Shown here: piece after piece, positions 7,722 through 16,515 of the stretch | Numbering within the stretch: the stretch's first letter is position 1 | Layout of the letters: each line of letters starts with the position of its first letter | From: Micromonospora inyonensis | GTDB taxonomy: Bacteria > Actinomycetota > Actinomycetes > Mycobacteriales > Micromonosporaceae | DNA length: 64,000 nucleotides | Direction: 5' to 3' | Assembly (NCBI RefSeq): GCF_900091415.1 | Contig: NZ_FMHU01000002.1 | Span: 1,178,001 to 1,242,000, forward strand | Notes under the pieces: generated by a model | What the model was told of the DNA's origin: nothing | The model's input: only the letters and a program-made list of their open reading frames with translations | Database searches by the model: none | Translations under genes and position numbers: made by a program

Positions 7722-9008
7722 TCAGGCGCTGGGGACTCGACGCCGTCCACCAATGACTTCAGTGGTGAGCCGGTCCACCATCTCGGCAGCCTCCCGGAAC
7801 GGTTCCGTAGGCGGGATCAGCAGCCCTGCCCCGGCGTGTCCACCCTCTCGGAGCGCCGCCCCCATGTGCACGCGGGGGGCGACGCCCGTCGAAGCGACCT
7901 TCGCGGCGTCAATCCCGAAGGGAACACCCTTGAAACCGAGGTATGGGATCTTCCACAGCGGGTGGACGGAGTTCGTGATCTGATACATCGACTTGGTGAT
8001 CTTCACCATTTCGTCAGCCGAACCGCCGCTGTAATCCTGCAACGAGAATGCGGCAGCGGCCGCGAGACCACCGAGACCCACCGTTTCCGTGATGAGGCTT
8101 TCCCCACCCATGAAAGCGGTGTCCTCGTCTCGGAGGCCAGCGAAGAGCCTCGCCCTCAACGGCGGAATCGGAGCGCGAAACCATCGGCTCCCCGTCCCTG
8201 CCGTGCGAATGGCGAACTCCTTCTCACTGAGGGCCATCGCCGTGACAATCGTGCTTCCGGTCACGTCAAACGCCGAGTCGGCAATGCACTTACCGGTCGC
8301 CATCGCGGCGTGCAGGAAGAACAGGTCGTTCCTGCTCAAGAACGCAAGGACCTCGCGCGTCTTCGAAGTCAGACCATTCGCCTCGAGGATCGGATCGAAG
8401 AGCTGCTGGAAGAGAACTGCGGAGGCGGCTGTGTTTCGACTGTGCAGGTCATCACCCATACCGAGCGCCCGACGGATTATGGGAGAAACCGAAACTCCCC
8501 CACAAATCCGCAGAGCCGCCGACAGTTGGGGACCCAGTACCTCTCGAATCCACAGGAGCTTCTGACGGACTGTCGCATTCCAGACGCCATAAGTCAGTCG
8601 TTCGCGATCACTCCCCTCGTACAACACACAGTGCCCACGAGTCCCTGTCGCCCGGTCCTCAACGACCCAGACCGGCATCGACGCCGAAGTCACACCGGTC
8701 ACAGACCCGACGCACGCGTGATCGTGGCAAGGCTTGACCACGATCTCCCCAGCGGCCAGAAGCGCGTCAGCCTCCTCGGTGGTCGCAGCCAAACCCTCGT
8801 ACAAGGCAGCACCGAGGATCGCGCGTCGCTGCCCTCCCTGGTACTCCGACCAGGCAAGTGGCGCTCCGGAAGTCAGGATGGTGTGCGTCGTCATGCCGGG
8901 CAGCGCATGCAGGGCTGGCACCACGTCAACCAACACCGGGTCCGTAGCGAGCATTCTCGTCACCGCCGCCTGATTGGCCGCAGCGCGTATCTCCGTGAGT
9001 CCGGACAT
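7722..9008 (-). CDS. DUF1116 family protein (YlbE/AllG-like)
   Basis: A 428-aa member of the DUF1116 family; characterised relatives (E. coli YlbE/AllG) form part of the oxamate carbamoyltransferase complex with FdrA/AllF and AllH. Visible blocks include VLGPQLSAALRICGGVSVSP, GDDLHSRN, FFLHAAMATGKCIADSA and the tail FGIDAAKVASTGVAPRVHMG, typical of the family's C-terminal half. No FdrA or AllH homologue is nearby, so the enzymatic role here is not given by the family. ATG 9008 is chosen over the upstream in-frame TTG (9026) because an AAAGG ribosome site lies 10 bp before it. It is the last gene of the minus-strand operon with the hydrolase and symporter. Base composition looks lower in GC than the flanks. 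Confidence 0.8.
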   Translation of the reverse strand: MSGLTEIRAAANQAAVTRMLATDPVLVDVVPALHALPGMTTHTILTSGAPLAWSEYQGGQRRAILGAALYEGLAATTEEADALLAAGEIVVKPCHDHACVGSVTGVTSASMPVWVVEDRATGTRGHCVLYEGSDRERLTYGVWNATVRQKLLWIREVLGPQLSAALRICGGVSVSPIIRRALGMGDDLHSRNTAASAVLFQQLFDPILEANGLTSKTREVLAFLSRNDLFFLHAAMATGKCIADSAFDVTGSTIVTAMALSEKEFAIRTAGTGSRWFRAPIPPLRARLFAGLRDEDTAFMGGESLITETVGLGGLAAAAAFSLQDYSGGSADEMVKITKSMYQITNSVHPLWKIPYLGFKGVPFGIDAAKVASTGVAPRVHMGAALREGGHAGAGLLIPPTEPFREAAEMVDRLTTEVIGGRRRVPSA

Positions 9009-9036
9009 CAGAGGAAGACCTTTCAACGCAGCCTGA

Positions 9037-9924
9037 TCAGGACCATCGGCTGACGAAGTCAGTCACGGCCTGGTTCACTTCAGCGGGCTTGGAAGCACTC
9101 AGGAAGTGGTGCCCACCCTCGACGATCTCAAGCCGCGCGTCCACCGAATGGGAGAACAGCTTCACTTCCTGCTCTGCGTTCGCGACCGAGTACACCTGAT
9201 CTGCCGTACCGTGCAGCCACAGCAGAGGTGTGGTCACCTCGTCGAGGCGCCCATACAGTCCATCGCGATCACGCAGGTTGATCGTGCACAGTCGCAGCCG
9301 GTGACGACCATCATCGCCCGCGAAGTTGCTGCGGTAGGTGGTCAGCCAGAACGCTCGTTCCTCGCTCGTCAGCCCACCGAGGGCAGCATCGAAGGTGTCG
9401 TCAACAAACTGGTCCGGGACAACCCAACTATCATCCACCGGATGCCCGAACTGGTCGATGAAGGGAGTGCAGAACGCAGGCCCGTCCCAGCAGCCGAGGT
9501 CCCGACTGCGCTGGCTCTCCCGATCCATGGACGTGCCCAGAGGGATCAGTCCCTGAACGACGTGGGGTGCGAGAAGTGCCATGCGGGTCGCGATCCAGCC
9601 GCCCTGAGAGGTTCCGAGGACGAATGCCTTGTCGATCTTGAGCGCCTCCAGGACCTGCAAGTTCGCGACTGCGCTGTCCCAGTAGGTGAAGTGCCGATAG
9701 GTAGCCCTGGTTCGGCCGTGGCCATAGGGCTCCAGTGCGAGCAGGTTCATCCTGCTGTTCAGCTCCTCGTCGCTGAACTGTGGGCGGTACAGCTCCGCAG
9801 ACGTCGTGTAGGAGTTGATCATCACCAGGGTCGGCAGATCCGGGCTGTACGGTTTGGCGAACGTGGCCCCGATAGTCGAACCGCCGAGGTGGGGGATGTC
9901 GACGGTCAGTTCAGTCTTGCTCAT
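9037..9924 (-). CDS. alpha/beta-hydrolase fold enzyme
   Basis: A 295-aa soluble hydrolase. The nucleophile elbow is GTSQGGW (Ser about residue 110), the acid is Asp in HGTADQVYS and the general base His is in EGGHHFLSA, so the triad is complete. An unusual feature is the acidic N-terminal region NSYTTSAELY in place of the common HGxG oxyanion motif. It sits 28 bp upstream of the DUF1116 gene in the same operon as the SSS symporter. The substrate is unknown; by context it could cleave an ester or amide of the imported compound. Confidence 0.85.
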   Translation of the reverse strand: MSKTELTVDIPHLGGSTIGATFAKPYSPDLPTLVMINSYTTSAELYRPQFSDEELNSRMNLLALEPYGHGRTRATYRHFTYWDSAVANLQVLEALKIDKAFVLGTSQGGWIATRMALLAPHVVQGLIPLGTSMDRESQRSRDLGCWDGPAFCTPFIDQFGHPVDDSWVVPDQFVDDTFDAALGGLTSEERAFWLTTYRSNFAGDDGRHRLRLCTINLRDRDGLYGRLDEVTTPLLWLHGTADQVYSVANAEQEVKLFSHSVDARLEIVEGGHHFLSASKPAEVNQAVTDFVSRWS

Positions 9925-9938
9925 GTCGGCTTTCCATT

Positions 9939-9980
9939 CTTCGGGTGAAGGTGATAGAGGGCGCTTCGGGTGAAGGTGAT
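9939..9980. repeat. 17-bp tandem direct repeat in hydrolase leader
   Basis: CTTCGGGTGAAGGTGAT occurs at 9939-9955 and again, identical, at 9964-9980, a 25-bp period, directly upstream of the hydrolase start on the minus strand. It may be a recent duplication or a pair of binding sites. Confidence 0.85.
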
Positions 9981-10066
9981 GGGTGGCGGTATGCGACGGC
10001 GTAGACGCCAGGCGGGGGACTAAGGATCCGGCTCACACCTGGCGTGCAGCCGTCACTGCTCTGCTT

Positions 10067-11626
10067 TCAGATTGGCTCATGCGCCGCCGCGGCCCTGTGC
10101 GCCGAAGCACGCACTGAGGTGTCCGCAGCGGTCTCGGCGGTACCGCGAGCCTTCGCCGCCCGAAAGAGACCGTCGACGCGCTCGAGCTCCGCTGCACTGC
10201 TCGGTCGCACGAGACTCACCGCGACGAAGACGCCGAGGTTGACCACCAGCCCGACGAGGCCAGATCCGAGGCCGGCGAGCCACGGAACAGCACCACCGAT
10301 GTCCATATAGGGCACCGTGAGGGCGAGCGCCACGATAGAACCGACGATCAGTCCGGCGATAGCACCATCGCGGTTCCCGCGCCGCCAGACAAGGCCGCCG
10401 AAGATCGGAACCGCAAGCTGGATGATTGCCTGATAAGCCAGCTGCGTGACACCAGCCAGGTTCGGTGAGTCGTAGATCTGGTAGGCAATGACCGCCGAAA
10501 CGACCGCAGCCCCCGCCATCGCGGCCTTTGCCAGGTAGAGCTCCTGCTTGTCGCGGAGCGGACGGACCACACCGATGATGTCGTTCGCGACCTGTGTGCC
10601 GATGGCCTGTGTCACCCCATCCACGAAGCCCATGCCTGCTGCGAAGACGATGACGAGCGCAGCCGCGAGCAACCATGTCCCACCCGCGTCCTGGGCGATC
10701 GCGAAGAACGAAGACACCGGCTGTTCGGAAGCGATCGGAAGTGGCGCTGCGCACAAGGCGACCGCCATCAGCAGCACGAAGAAGACGAAACCGATAATCA
10801 TCGTCTGCAACGACCCCTTCTTCACCTCCTGCACACTGGCCGCTGTGTAGATCCGGGTGAAGATCATCGGCCAACAAAGACTGCCGATTATGCCGGCCGC
10901 GACAATCCCGAAATAGAACAGGCCACCGGACTCTGATTGAAATCCAGGAAGACTGAGTTGGCTCTCCGAGAGCTTGCCGAGATTCGAGAGACCATCGAAG
11001 TAGAAGAACAGCAGGCCGAGACAGAGAACGGCAGCGCCGAAGTAGGCGACGATGCCCTGCACCATATCCGTGATGATGAGACCCCTCATGCCCATCTGCA
11101 CGGTCCAGAACTGTCGCACCACGAGGATGACGATTCCGATGAGGATCGAGTCTCGCACCGACAGGTTGCCCAGCGAGGCCCATTCAACGACCGCGCCCAT
11201 GGCGATCAGACCGAGAATCAGCCACGGCACCAGCGCAACTACGCTGATAGCACTGGCGACCAGTTTGAGCGCCGAGCTGCCATACCGTAGAGACAGAAGG
11301 TCGGCTTGAGTGCGAAGGTCGAACTCCTTACCCCACTTCCACACCGGTCGCGCGATGAAGTACATCGCGATCACCCCAAGCACGGAGTAGACCAAGAAGT
11401 AGAGTCCGATGATTCCGCTGGCAACAGCGAGACCGAACACTGCGGTGAACGTCGAACCCGGCCACCAGGAATTGGTGTACGCCATGGAGACGAACCAACT
11501 GGAGAACGAGCGCTCACCGACAGCGTAATTGCTGAAGTTCGCCACGTCCGCGCGGCGCTTCGAGGTGTGTAGTACGCAAACGATGATGGCGAAGAACAGG
11601 CCCAGCGAGCCGAAAGTGATTAGCAT
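10067..11626 (-). CDS. sodium:solute symporter (SSS family)
   Basis: A 519-aa integral membrane protein of the SSS family (PutP/ActP relatives), with about 13 hydrophobic segments and the early family motif (FSSWFVSMAYTNSWWPGS, about residues 42-59). It likely takes up an organic anion or amide with Na+. It is translationally coupled to an 83-aa two-helix membrane protein (TGATG overlap at 11626), an arrangement seen for SSS symporters with a small partner subunit. A short hydrophilic C-terminal tail rich in Ala/Arg follows the last helix. The substrate is probably that of the hydrolase, amidase and DUF1116 enzymes in this island. Confidence 0.9.
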   Translation of the reverse strand: MLITFGSLGLFFAIIVCVLHTSKRRADVANFSNYAVGERSFSSWFVSMAYTNSWWPGSTFTAVFGLAVASGIIGLYFLVYSVLGVIAMYFIARPVWKWGKEFDLRTQADLLSLRYGSSALKLVASAISVVALVPWLILGLIAMGAVVEWASLGNLSVRDSILIGIVILVVRQFWTVQMGMRGLIITDMVQGIVAYFGAAVLCLGLLFFYFDGLSNLGKLSESQLSLPGFQSESGGLFYFGIVAAGIIGSLCWPMIFTRIYTAASVQEVKKGSLQTMIIGFVFFVLLMAVALCAAPLPIASEQPVSSFFAIAQDAGGTWLLAAALVIVFAAGMGFVDGVTQAIGTQVANDIIGVVRPLRDKQELYLAKAAMAGAAVVSAVIAYQIYDSPNLAGVTQLAYQAIIQLAVPIFGGLVWRRGNRDGAIAGLIVGSIVALALTVPYMDIGGAVPWLAGLGSGLVGLVVNLGVFVAVSLVRPSSAAELERVDGLFRAAKARGTAETAADTSVRASAHRAAAAHEPI

Positions 11627-11877
11627 CAGTCCATGCCCCCGTATCGGCGCTCGGTGACCCAGAGTCCATAAGTGACGGCGATAGGCGCCGCTGAAATGAG
11701 CAGCATGTACCAGACGGATACGGGCACCATCGCCACGATGGCGTGCTGGCCGGATAATGCGATGTAGATCGGGGGTGCAAGCGCTACCAGATACACCGCT
11801 GCGAAGAGTACACCAAATGCGTATCGCGCTCTCGCAGTCAATGTTGACTGCGGCCGACCTTCATGTGTGCGTTCCAT
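11626..11877 (-). CDS. small two-helix membrane partner of SSS symporter
   Basis: The 83-aa protein has two predicted transmembrane helices (about residues 19-41, 47-70) and a basic N terminus. Small proteins of this kind (DUF485/DUF997/DUF3311-like) precede SSS symporters and are often translated together with them; the stop overlaps the symporter start here. A specific family cannot be assigned by eye. It is the first gene of the minus-strand operon, divergent from the amidase. Confidence 0.75.
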   Translation of the reverse strand: MERTHEGRPQSTLTARARYAFGVLFAAVYLVALAPPIYIALSGQHAIVAMVPVSVWYMLLISAAPIAVTYGLWVTERRYGGMD

Positions 11878-11944
11878 GCGACTCCACCTCAGGGGGCTTC
11901 TCCGTGGACTTTGGGGGGTATGACGGTCGAGCGTAGGTAAGCGT

Positions 11945-11972
11945 CGTCACCTTAGATATCCGTCAGGTGACG
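11945..11972. promoter_or_regulatory. dyad operator between symporter and amidase operons
   Basis: CGTCACCT (11945-11952) and AGGTGACG (11965-11972) are perfect inverted arms around 12 bp (TAGATATCCGTC), centred in the 183-bp divergent intergenic region. Position suggests one regulator controls both arms of the island; the LuxR protein at 13.6 kb is the obvious candidate. Binding is inferred. Confidence 0.6.
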
Positions 11973-12060
11973 TATCTCGCGGACGGCCGGTGCGGGCTAA
12001 CGTGAGTTCAATGGCTCAGACGGCCAGCGACGCCACCCGGCGATTGACGAAGGAGTCGAC

Positions 12061-13410
12061 GTGTCTTCGCTGAGCGAAGCAGGCTCGCAAGTGCCTGGAT
12101 CCGGCTTCTTCGCGCGCATCGGCGTCAGCCAGATCGCAGCAGACCTTCGAGCAAGGCGCGTCACGGCGCCAGACCTGACTGACATCGCGCTCGCCGAGGC
12201 GGAGCGATGGCAACCGGCCATCAACGCGTTCGTCGATCTAGACGCCTTCAACGCTAGACGCGCAGCTCGTGTCGTCGCGCGCGAGCTTGCGCAAGGCATC
12301 GACCGCGGGCCCCTGCACGGCGTCCCGGTCGCGATCAAGGACGTCATCGACGTGCAGGGGATGCCCACCACGGCGGGCTCGCGAGTCACGGACAGGCGGC
12401 TGGCCGACGCCGACGCGGAGGCCGTCCGTGCGTTGCGTCAGGCCGGGGCGATCGTGATCGGAAAGACGACCACCCACGAGTTCGCCAATGGCCCGACCGG
12501 CGATCGAGCAGCGACAGGGCCCACTCGTAACCCCCACCGGCAAGACCGGATGGCGGGCGGATCAAGCAGCGGATCCGCCGCGGCGGTGGCCGCGGGCGTC
12601 GTGCCGGTAGCCCTCGGCACAGACACCGGAGGTTCCGCGCGGATACCGGCATCGATGTGCGGTGTAGTCGGTCTGCGTCCGACCCAAGGCGCCTTGAGCG
12701 TGGTCGGCGTCTACGCGCTAGCTCCGTCACTGGACACCATCGGCCTGCTGAGCCGGGACCTGGACGGTTGCCGCTTCCTCTGGCATGCGTTGGGCCGTCC
12801 TCGCAGCGGGCCGGCTCATCCGTCGAGCACGGTGGCGTGGGTACGCCCGGACTCGATCCACGCGACGGAGCCGTCAGTCACTCGCCGGTCGCGAGCCCTG
12901 GTCGACCACCTGATTGTCGACGAGTTGGACCTCCAGGGAGCGGACGAGTTGCATGCCGCGTACCGGGTCATCCAGGGACGTGAGGCGTACCTACGGCACG
13001 CCGAGTCCCTACGGACTTTGCCGTCGTTGTACGACCCCGAGGTCCTCGAGCGGTTTCAGCAGGGTGGCAGGGTGAGCGAGACCGAGTACATCCAGGCCCT
13101 CAACCTCGGCAGACTCGCCCGCCGCCGAACACTGGGCTTGCTGCGGAAACACGGAGTGCTCGCTCTGCCGAGCGTCCCGCTGCTACCGCCTGCCATCAAC
13201 AGCCGTGTCGAGTCCGTCGCGGGCGTGAAGGTCGAGGTCCGGTCAGCTCTACTCGCCCTCACCAGCCCCTGGAGCGTGATGGGTCTGCCCGCGATCAGTG
13301 TCCCTGCTGGTGAGGTGGACGGCTTGCCCGTTGGGCTGCAGTTGGTCGGACCCCCTGGCGCGGAGCCCCACCTCCTGCAGCTCGCGGCGACACTCGAATC
13401 GGCCGGATGA
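12061..13410 (+). CDS. amidase signature family amidase
   Basis: A 449-aa amidase signature enzyme that hydrolyses a C-N bond using a Ser-cisSer-Lys triad. All parts are present: Lys in VAIKDVID (about residue 86), the Gly/Ser-rich GGSSSGSAAAVAAG (about 162-175) and the nucleophile in GTDTGGSARIPA (about 182-193). Length is normal. GTG 12061 has an AAGGAG site 5 bp upstream. It is transcribed divergently from the SSS/hydrolase/DUF1116 operon and shares its operator region, so it probably acts on the same nutrient, releasing ammonia from an amide. The exact substrate cannot be read from sequence. Confidence 0.92.
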   Translation: MSSLSEAGSQVPGSGFFARIGVSQIAADLRARRVTAPDLTDIALAEAERWQPAINAFVDLDAFNARRAARVVARELAQGIDRGPLHGVPVAIKDVIDVQGMPTTAGSRVTDRRLADADAEAVRALRQAGAIVIGKTTTHEFANGPTGDRAATGPTRNPHRQDRMAGGSSSGSAAAVAAGVVPVALGTDTGGSARIPASMCGVVGLRPTQGALSVVGVYALAPSLDTIGLLSRDLDGCRFLWHALGRPRSGPAHPSSTVAWVRPDSIHATEPSVTRRSRALVDHLIVDELDLQGADELHAAYRVIQGREAYLRHAESLRTLPSLYDPEVLERFQQGGRVSETEYIQALNLGRLARRRTLGLLRKHGVLALPSVPLLPPAINSRVESVAGVKVEVRSALLALTSPWSVMGLPAISVPAGEVDGLPVGLQLVGPPGAEPHLLQLAATLESAG

Positions 13411-13534
13411 CTCTGGCCCTCTCGTCCGAGCATCCCAAGCCGCAGACCCCCGCGTGGAGGGCCGGACAGCCCCCTGGCCCACAGGTGAACCCTGGGTTAC
13501 GCTCGTAAGACGAACATCCAATCCTGCCGCCACC

Positions 13535-13554
13535 CCGAGACCGATGAGTCTCGG
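13535..13554 (+). terminator. stem-loop between amidase and LuxR gene
   Basis: CCGAGAC, loop CGATGA, GTCTCGG: a perfect 7-bp hairpin ending 27 bp before the LuxR ATG. It is followed by TCCGGTGTTTTGG. It may end amidase transcription or lie in the regulator's leader. Confidence 0.5.
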
Positions 13555-13581
13555 TCCGGTGTTTTGGCCAGGGAGCAGAAG

Positions 13582-14607
13582 ATGACAATCGAACCCGTTC
13601 TCCCGTACATGGCGACCGGTGCGAGACACGACGACGCACGAGACGAAGAACGTGCGCGAGCAAATGCCGCTATGGAAGTGCTCCGCGAACTGATCCCATG
13701 GGATGGCTACGCCCTGTCGGCCTGGGACATCGGAACTGGAACCCACCGACACATCACCCTCGCGAGCGAGGGCTACCCGACCGATCTGCAAGACCACATG
13801 AACGATGCGTTCGTCGAGCAGAACCCCGGCTTCCGCGTCCTTCACACACGAGTCCCACACGCCCTGCGATGGCTCGACCTCGCTCGCGATTGGGAAATTC
13901 AGTTCGCCCGAACGTCCTCCGCAGAAGAGCACCTTATACCCGCTGGATTCACCGAAGGCGCAACTATGTGCCTGAGGCTGCCAGACGGCAGGTACACAGG
14001 TGCATTGCACGTCAGCTGGAAGAAGTCAGCTCACGCGACCGACGAAGCACGCCGCATCATCGAAGGGTTCCGACCCGTCCTCGCCCGCGCCTGCGACCTG
14101 CTCAGCGACGTTCAACACGGAGTGCAAGACCTCGGTCCCGAGGCACACGTCGCACTCGTCTCGGCGGAGGGCTCCATCACCGATATGCCTGGGCGGAGCA
14201 TGGGCCCCATCCTCTCGGACCCTGAGGTTCTCCGCGACCTGATCCGCGAGCCCACCTACAGGGCCCGGCGGTTCCTCTGGGCGAGCACCGAAGGCCTCTG
14301 TCACCGCATCGAACTGGTCCCGTGGCGAGGCCGCACGACCATGCTCGTGGAACAGCGGATCTCCTGGCCCTTCGGCCTGACCAGTCGAGAGGCAGAGATC
14401 CTGCGACTCGTAGCCGACGGCATGTCGAACCCGCAGATCGGCAAAGAGCTGTTCATCAGCCCGAGAACCGTCTCCACTCACGTCGAGCACATCCTGCACA
14501 AGCTCAACTGCCAGTCCCGTGCGCAGCTAGCGCGATTCGCCGTCGACGCAGACCTCCTCCTCATGGGGTCTGCCCTCGGGCGGGCGCACTCGACCTCAGC
14601 CCGCTGA
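13582..14607 (+). CDS. LuxR-type transcriptional regulator
   Basis: A 341-aa regulator with a C-terminal LuxR/GerE helix-turn-helix (LTSREAEILRLVADGMSN, about 268-285, then RTVSTHVEHILHKL). The N-terminal 250 residues look like a GAF-type sensor region but carry no receiver-domain aspartate, so it is probably ligand-responsive rather than phosphorylated. ATG 13582 is preferred to the in-frame TTG 13564 because GGGAG lies 6 bp before it. It follows the amidase and is the likely regulator of this island. Confidence 0.88.
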   Translation: MTIEPVLPYMATGARHDDARDEERARANAAMEVLRELIPWDGYALSAWDIGTGTHRHITLASEGYPTDLQDHMNDAFVEQNPGFRVLHTRVPHALRWLDLARDWEIQFARTSSAEEHLIPAGFTEGATMCLRLPDGRYTGALHVSWKKSAHATDEARRIIEGFRPVLARACDLLSDVQHGVQDLGPEAHVALVSAEGSITDMPGRSMGPILSDPEVLRDLIREPTYRARRFLWASTEGLCHRIELVPWRGRTTMLVEQRISWPFGLTSREAEILRLVADGMSNPQIGKELFISPRTVSTHVEHILHKLNCQSRAQLARFAVDADLLLMGSALGRAHSTSAR

Positions 14608-14935
14608 CTCCGACCTCCCGCAGCCGAGCGAGACGACCAGGTCCGGTCTCGCGAGGAGACGGCCATGTCCAATCCTTAGCTGAGTTCGCGAGCGTCGGCG
14701 GGGATGCGTCACTGGCATGGTGGGGCAGGGATCGACGTAGGGCGAGGCTCCCGGTAAGACAGCAGTCGACCAAAACCCGATGCCCCAACCGGAAGCCTCG
14801 CTGCCTGTCTTACCGTCCGCGGTCGCGCTGTCCAGCCGCACCCTGAACCACCCGTCCGTGCGACTGACGACGACGCCTCCTTCGAACGGGCACAGACCCT
14901 GCTCGGCCAAAGCGTGCGACGAGAATCCGGCAACC
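14608..14935. other. non-coding stretch with crossed complementary segments
   Basis: No convincing gene. Contains three complementary pairs in preserved order: TGGGGCA 14721/TGCCCCA 14781, GCGAGGC 14742/GCCTCGC 14795, CGGTAAGACAG 14752/CTGTCTTACCG 14805. The order is A-B-C-A'-B'-C', so the helices would cross. The rest shows nothing recognisable and looks like the decayed edge of the ABC gene that follows. Confidence 0.5.
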
Positions 14936-14939
14936 AACG

Positions 14940-15376
14940 TTCCCAGAAAGAAGTCGCCGGCCGGACGGCCCGCCGCATCGGCCAAGCCGACGAGGCCAAG
15001 GGACTCGGTCACCCGCTTCCGGGGCGCGCCTCCGGCTCGGGCGATGGCCGCCAGATGATCGGCCGCCGCGCGGCGCGGGTGGACTGCGCGCGTCGAGTAC
15101 GGCACCGACCACGTGCATGGGGTGGGGAAGTTCTGCCAGTCGGTGCCCGCCGACCGTCGCCGCGCCGCTGGTCGGCCTGTCCAGGCCGAGGAGCATCCGC
15201 AGAGTGGTGGACTGCCCCACGCCATTAGGGCCGAGGAAGCCGGTGACGATGCCCGGTCTGACCTCGACCGAAAGGTCGTCAACGCCGTACGCTTGGGCGC
15301 CGCTCCAGCGGTCCGGTAGGTGCCGTCCGACGAGTGCGCCGCCGCCCGGCCAGCCACTGGATTGTTTGCATACCAA
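14940..15376 (-). pseudogene. ABC transporter ATPase gene, frameshifted and truncated
   Basis: The minus strand reads [20 protein letters not shown], then the Walker A region [29 protein letters not shown] and VVGAVLDA, the standard start of a CcmA/NatA-type ABC ATPase. After about 15080 the homologous sequence continues in another frame ([39 protein letters not shown]), where the Q-loop and helical region are expected. The signature and Walker B motifs are gone. The invariant Walker A Lys is Gln. Lys loss, frameshift and truncation together make this a dead gene. Confidence 0.8.
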
Positions 15377-15636
15377 TCCCTGATAGCATGCATCAAGCTA
15401 TGCGGTTTGGCCCGGCGGACCGACTGTCGACTGTAGCCTGAGACTCGCGTTCCAGGGGAAGGGTGATGGATGGGCATGACCCTTGCCGCACACACCACTT
15501 CCTTCGGCGGAGCGCCCAGACCAGAGGTTCGCGCGGCTGAACATGGCGCGTATCGCCTGCCCGAGAAGGCTTTCCCCACTGGCGGGGCGCCGCACCCGCC
15601 CGCTCGTGTTCTGATCTGCGCTAGGAGATGCTTGAA

Positions 15637-16494
15637 ATGACCGCCACCGCGGCTGCGGCGCCGATCGACGTATATGAGCGCCTGACCAGCGCTCGGCTTT
15701 CGCCTGCGCAGCGACGGATCGCACGCTATGTGATCGACCACCGTGATGCGGCGGCGTTCCTCACCAGCGAGAGCATCGCGCGGCAGGTCGGCGTCAGCCA
15801 GCCTTCGGTCTCGCGGTTCGCGGCCGCGCTCGGTTACGCCAGGTTCTCGGACTTCAAGCGAGCGCTCCAGAAGTGGGCACGCTCCGAGATGTCGGCACTT
15901 CCGCCCGCAGGCGAGAGCACGAGTCCTCTGGCCGAGGCGATCGGGACCGAGGTGGCCAACCTTCAGTGGCTCGGCCAGTCCGCCACCCTCGAAGAACAGA
16001 TCTCTCGGGTCGGGGCCGCCCTCATGTCCTCGCAACGACTGCCGGTCATCGGGCTGCGCATCTCGCGTTCGTTCGCCCAGCACTTCGCCTACCTCGGTGG
16101 CAAGGTGCACCCGCACATCTCGGTGATCGACCGCGGCGACACGGAGGCCAAGGAGAGCCTTGCTCGTGCTGCGGCGGAGGGGGGCACCTGGTGCCTGGCG
16201 TTCATTCTTCCGCGCTACCCGAGGGAGGCCTGTGACCTGGTGCGTTACGCGAGACAGATCGGGCTCAAGGCCGCGGTTCTGAGCGACGAGTCGTTTGCGA
16301 CAGTCGGGCACGAGACCGATGAGCTCATCACCGTCAGGTTCGGGAGTGGGTTGCTCTTCGACACGGCCGCAGCGATGAACATCGCCTCGTCCGCGCTCCT
16401 TCACGCCATGGCCGATTCCAACCCCGGAGCCTCCCAGGACGGTCTCGAGCGCTTCGAACGACACGCCACCGACCTCGTGGTCTTCGAGGAGTGA
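15637..16494 (+). CDS. RpiR/MurR-family transcriptional regulator
   Basis: A 285-aa regulator with an N-terminal RpiR helix-turn-helix (AQRRIARYVIDHRDAAAF..., SIARQVGVSQPSVSRFAAAL, about residues 20-70) and a C-terminal SIS domain (about 120-260), which usually binds a phosphosugar or related metabolite. ATG 15637 is preferred to ATG 15628 because the AGGAG site touches the first ATG but is 9 bp from the second. RpiR regulators also control hut-type amino-acid catabolism in some actinobacteria, and its place at the head of the hut-like island makes it the best candidate regulator there. It converges on the CurA-like reductase gene. Confidence 0.9.
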   Translation: MTATAAAAPIDVYERLTSARLSPAQRRIARYVIDHRDAAAFLTSESIARQVGVSQPSVSRFAAALGYARFSDFKRALQKWARSEMSALPPAGESTSPLAEAIGTEVANLQWLGQSATLEEQISRVGAALMSSQRLPVIGLRISRSFAQHFAYLGGKVHPHISVIDRGDTEAKESLARAAAEGGTWCLAFILPRYPREACDLVRYARQIGLKAAVLSDESFATVGHETDELITVRFGSGLLFDTAAAMNIASSALLHAMADSNPGASQDGLERFERHATDLVVFEE

Positions 16495-16515
16495 GCGAGG
16501 CCGTCGTCCAGCGCA

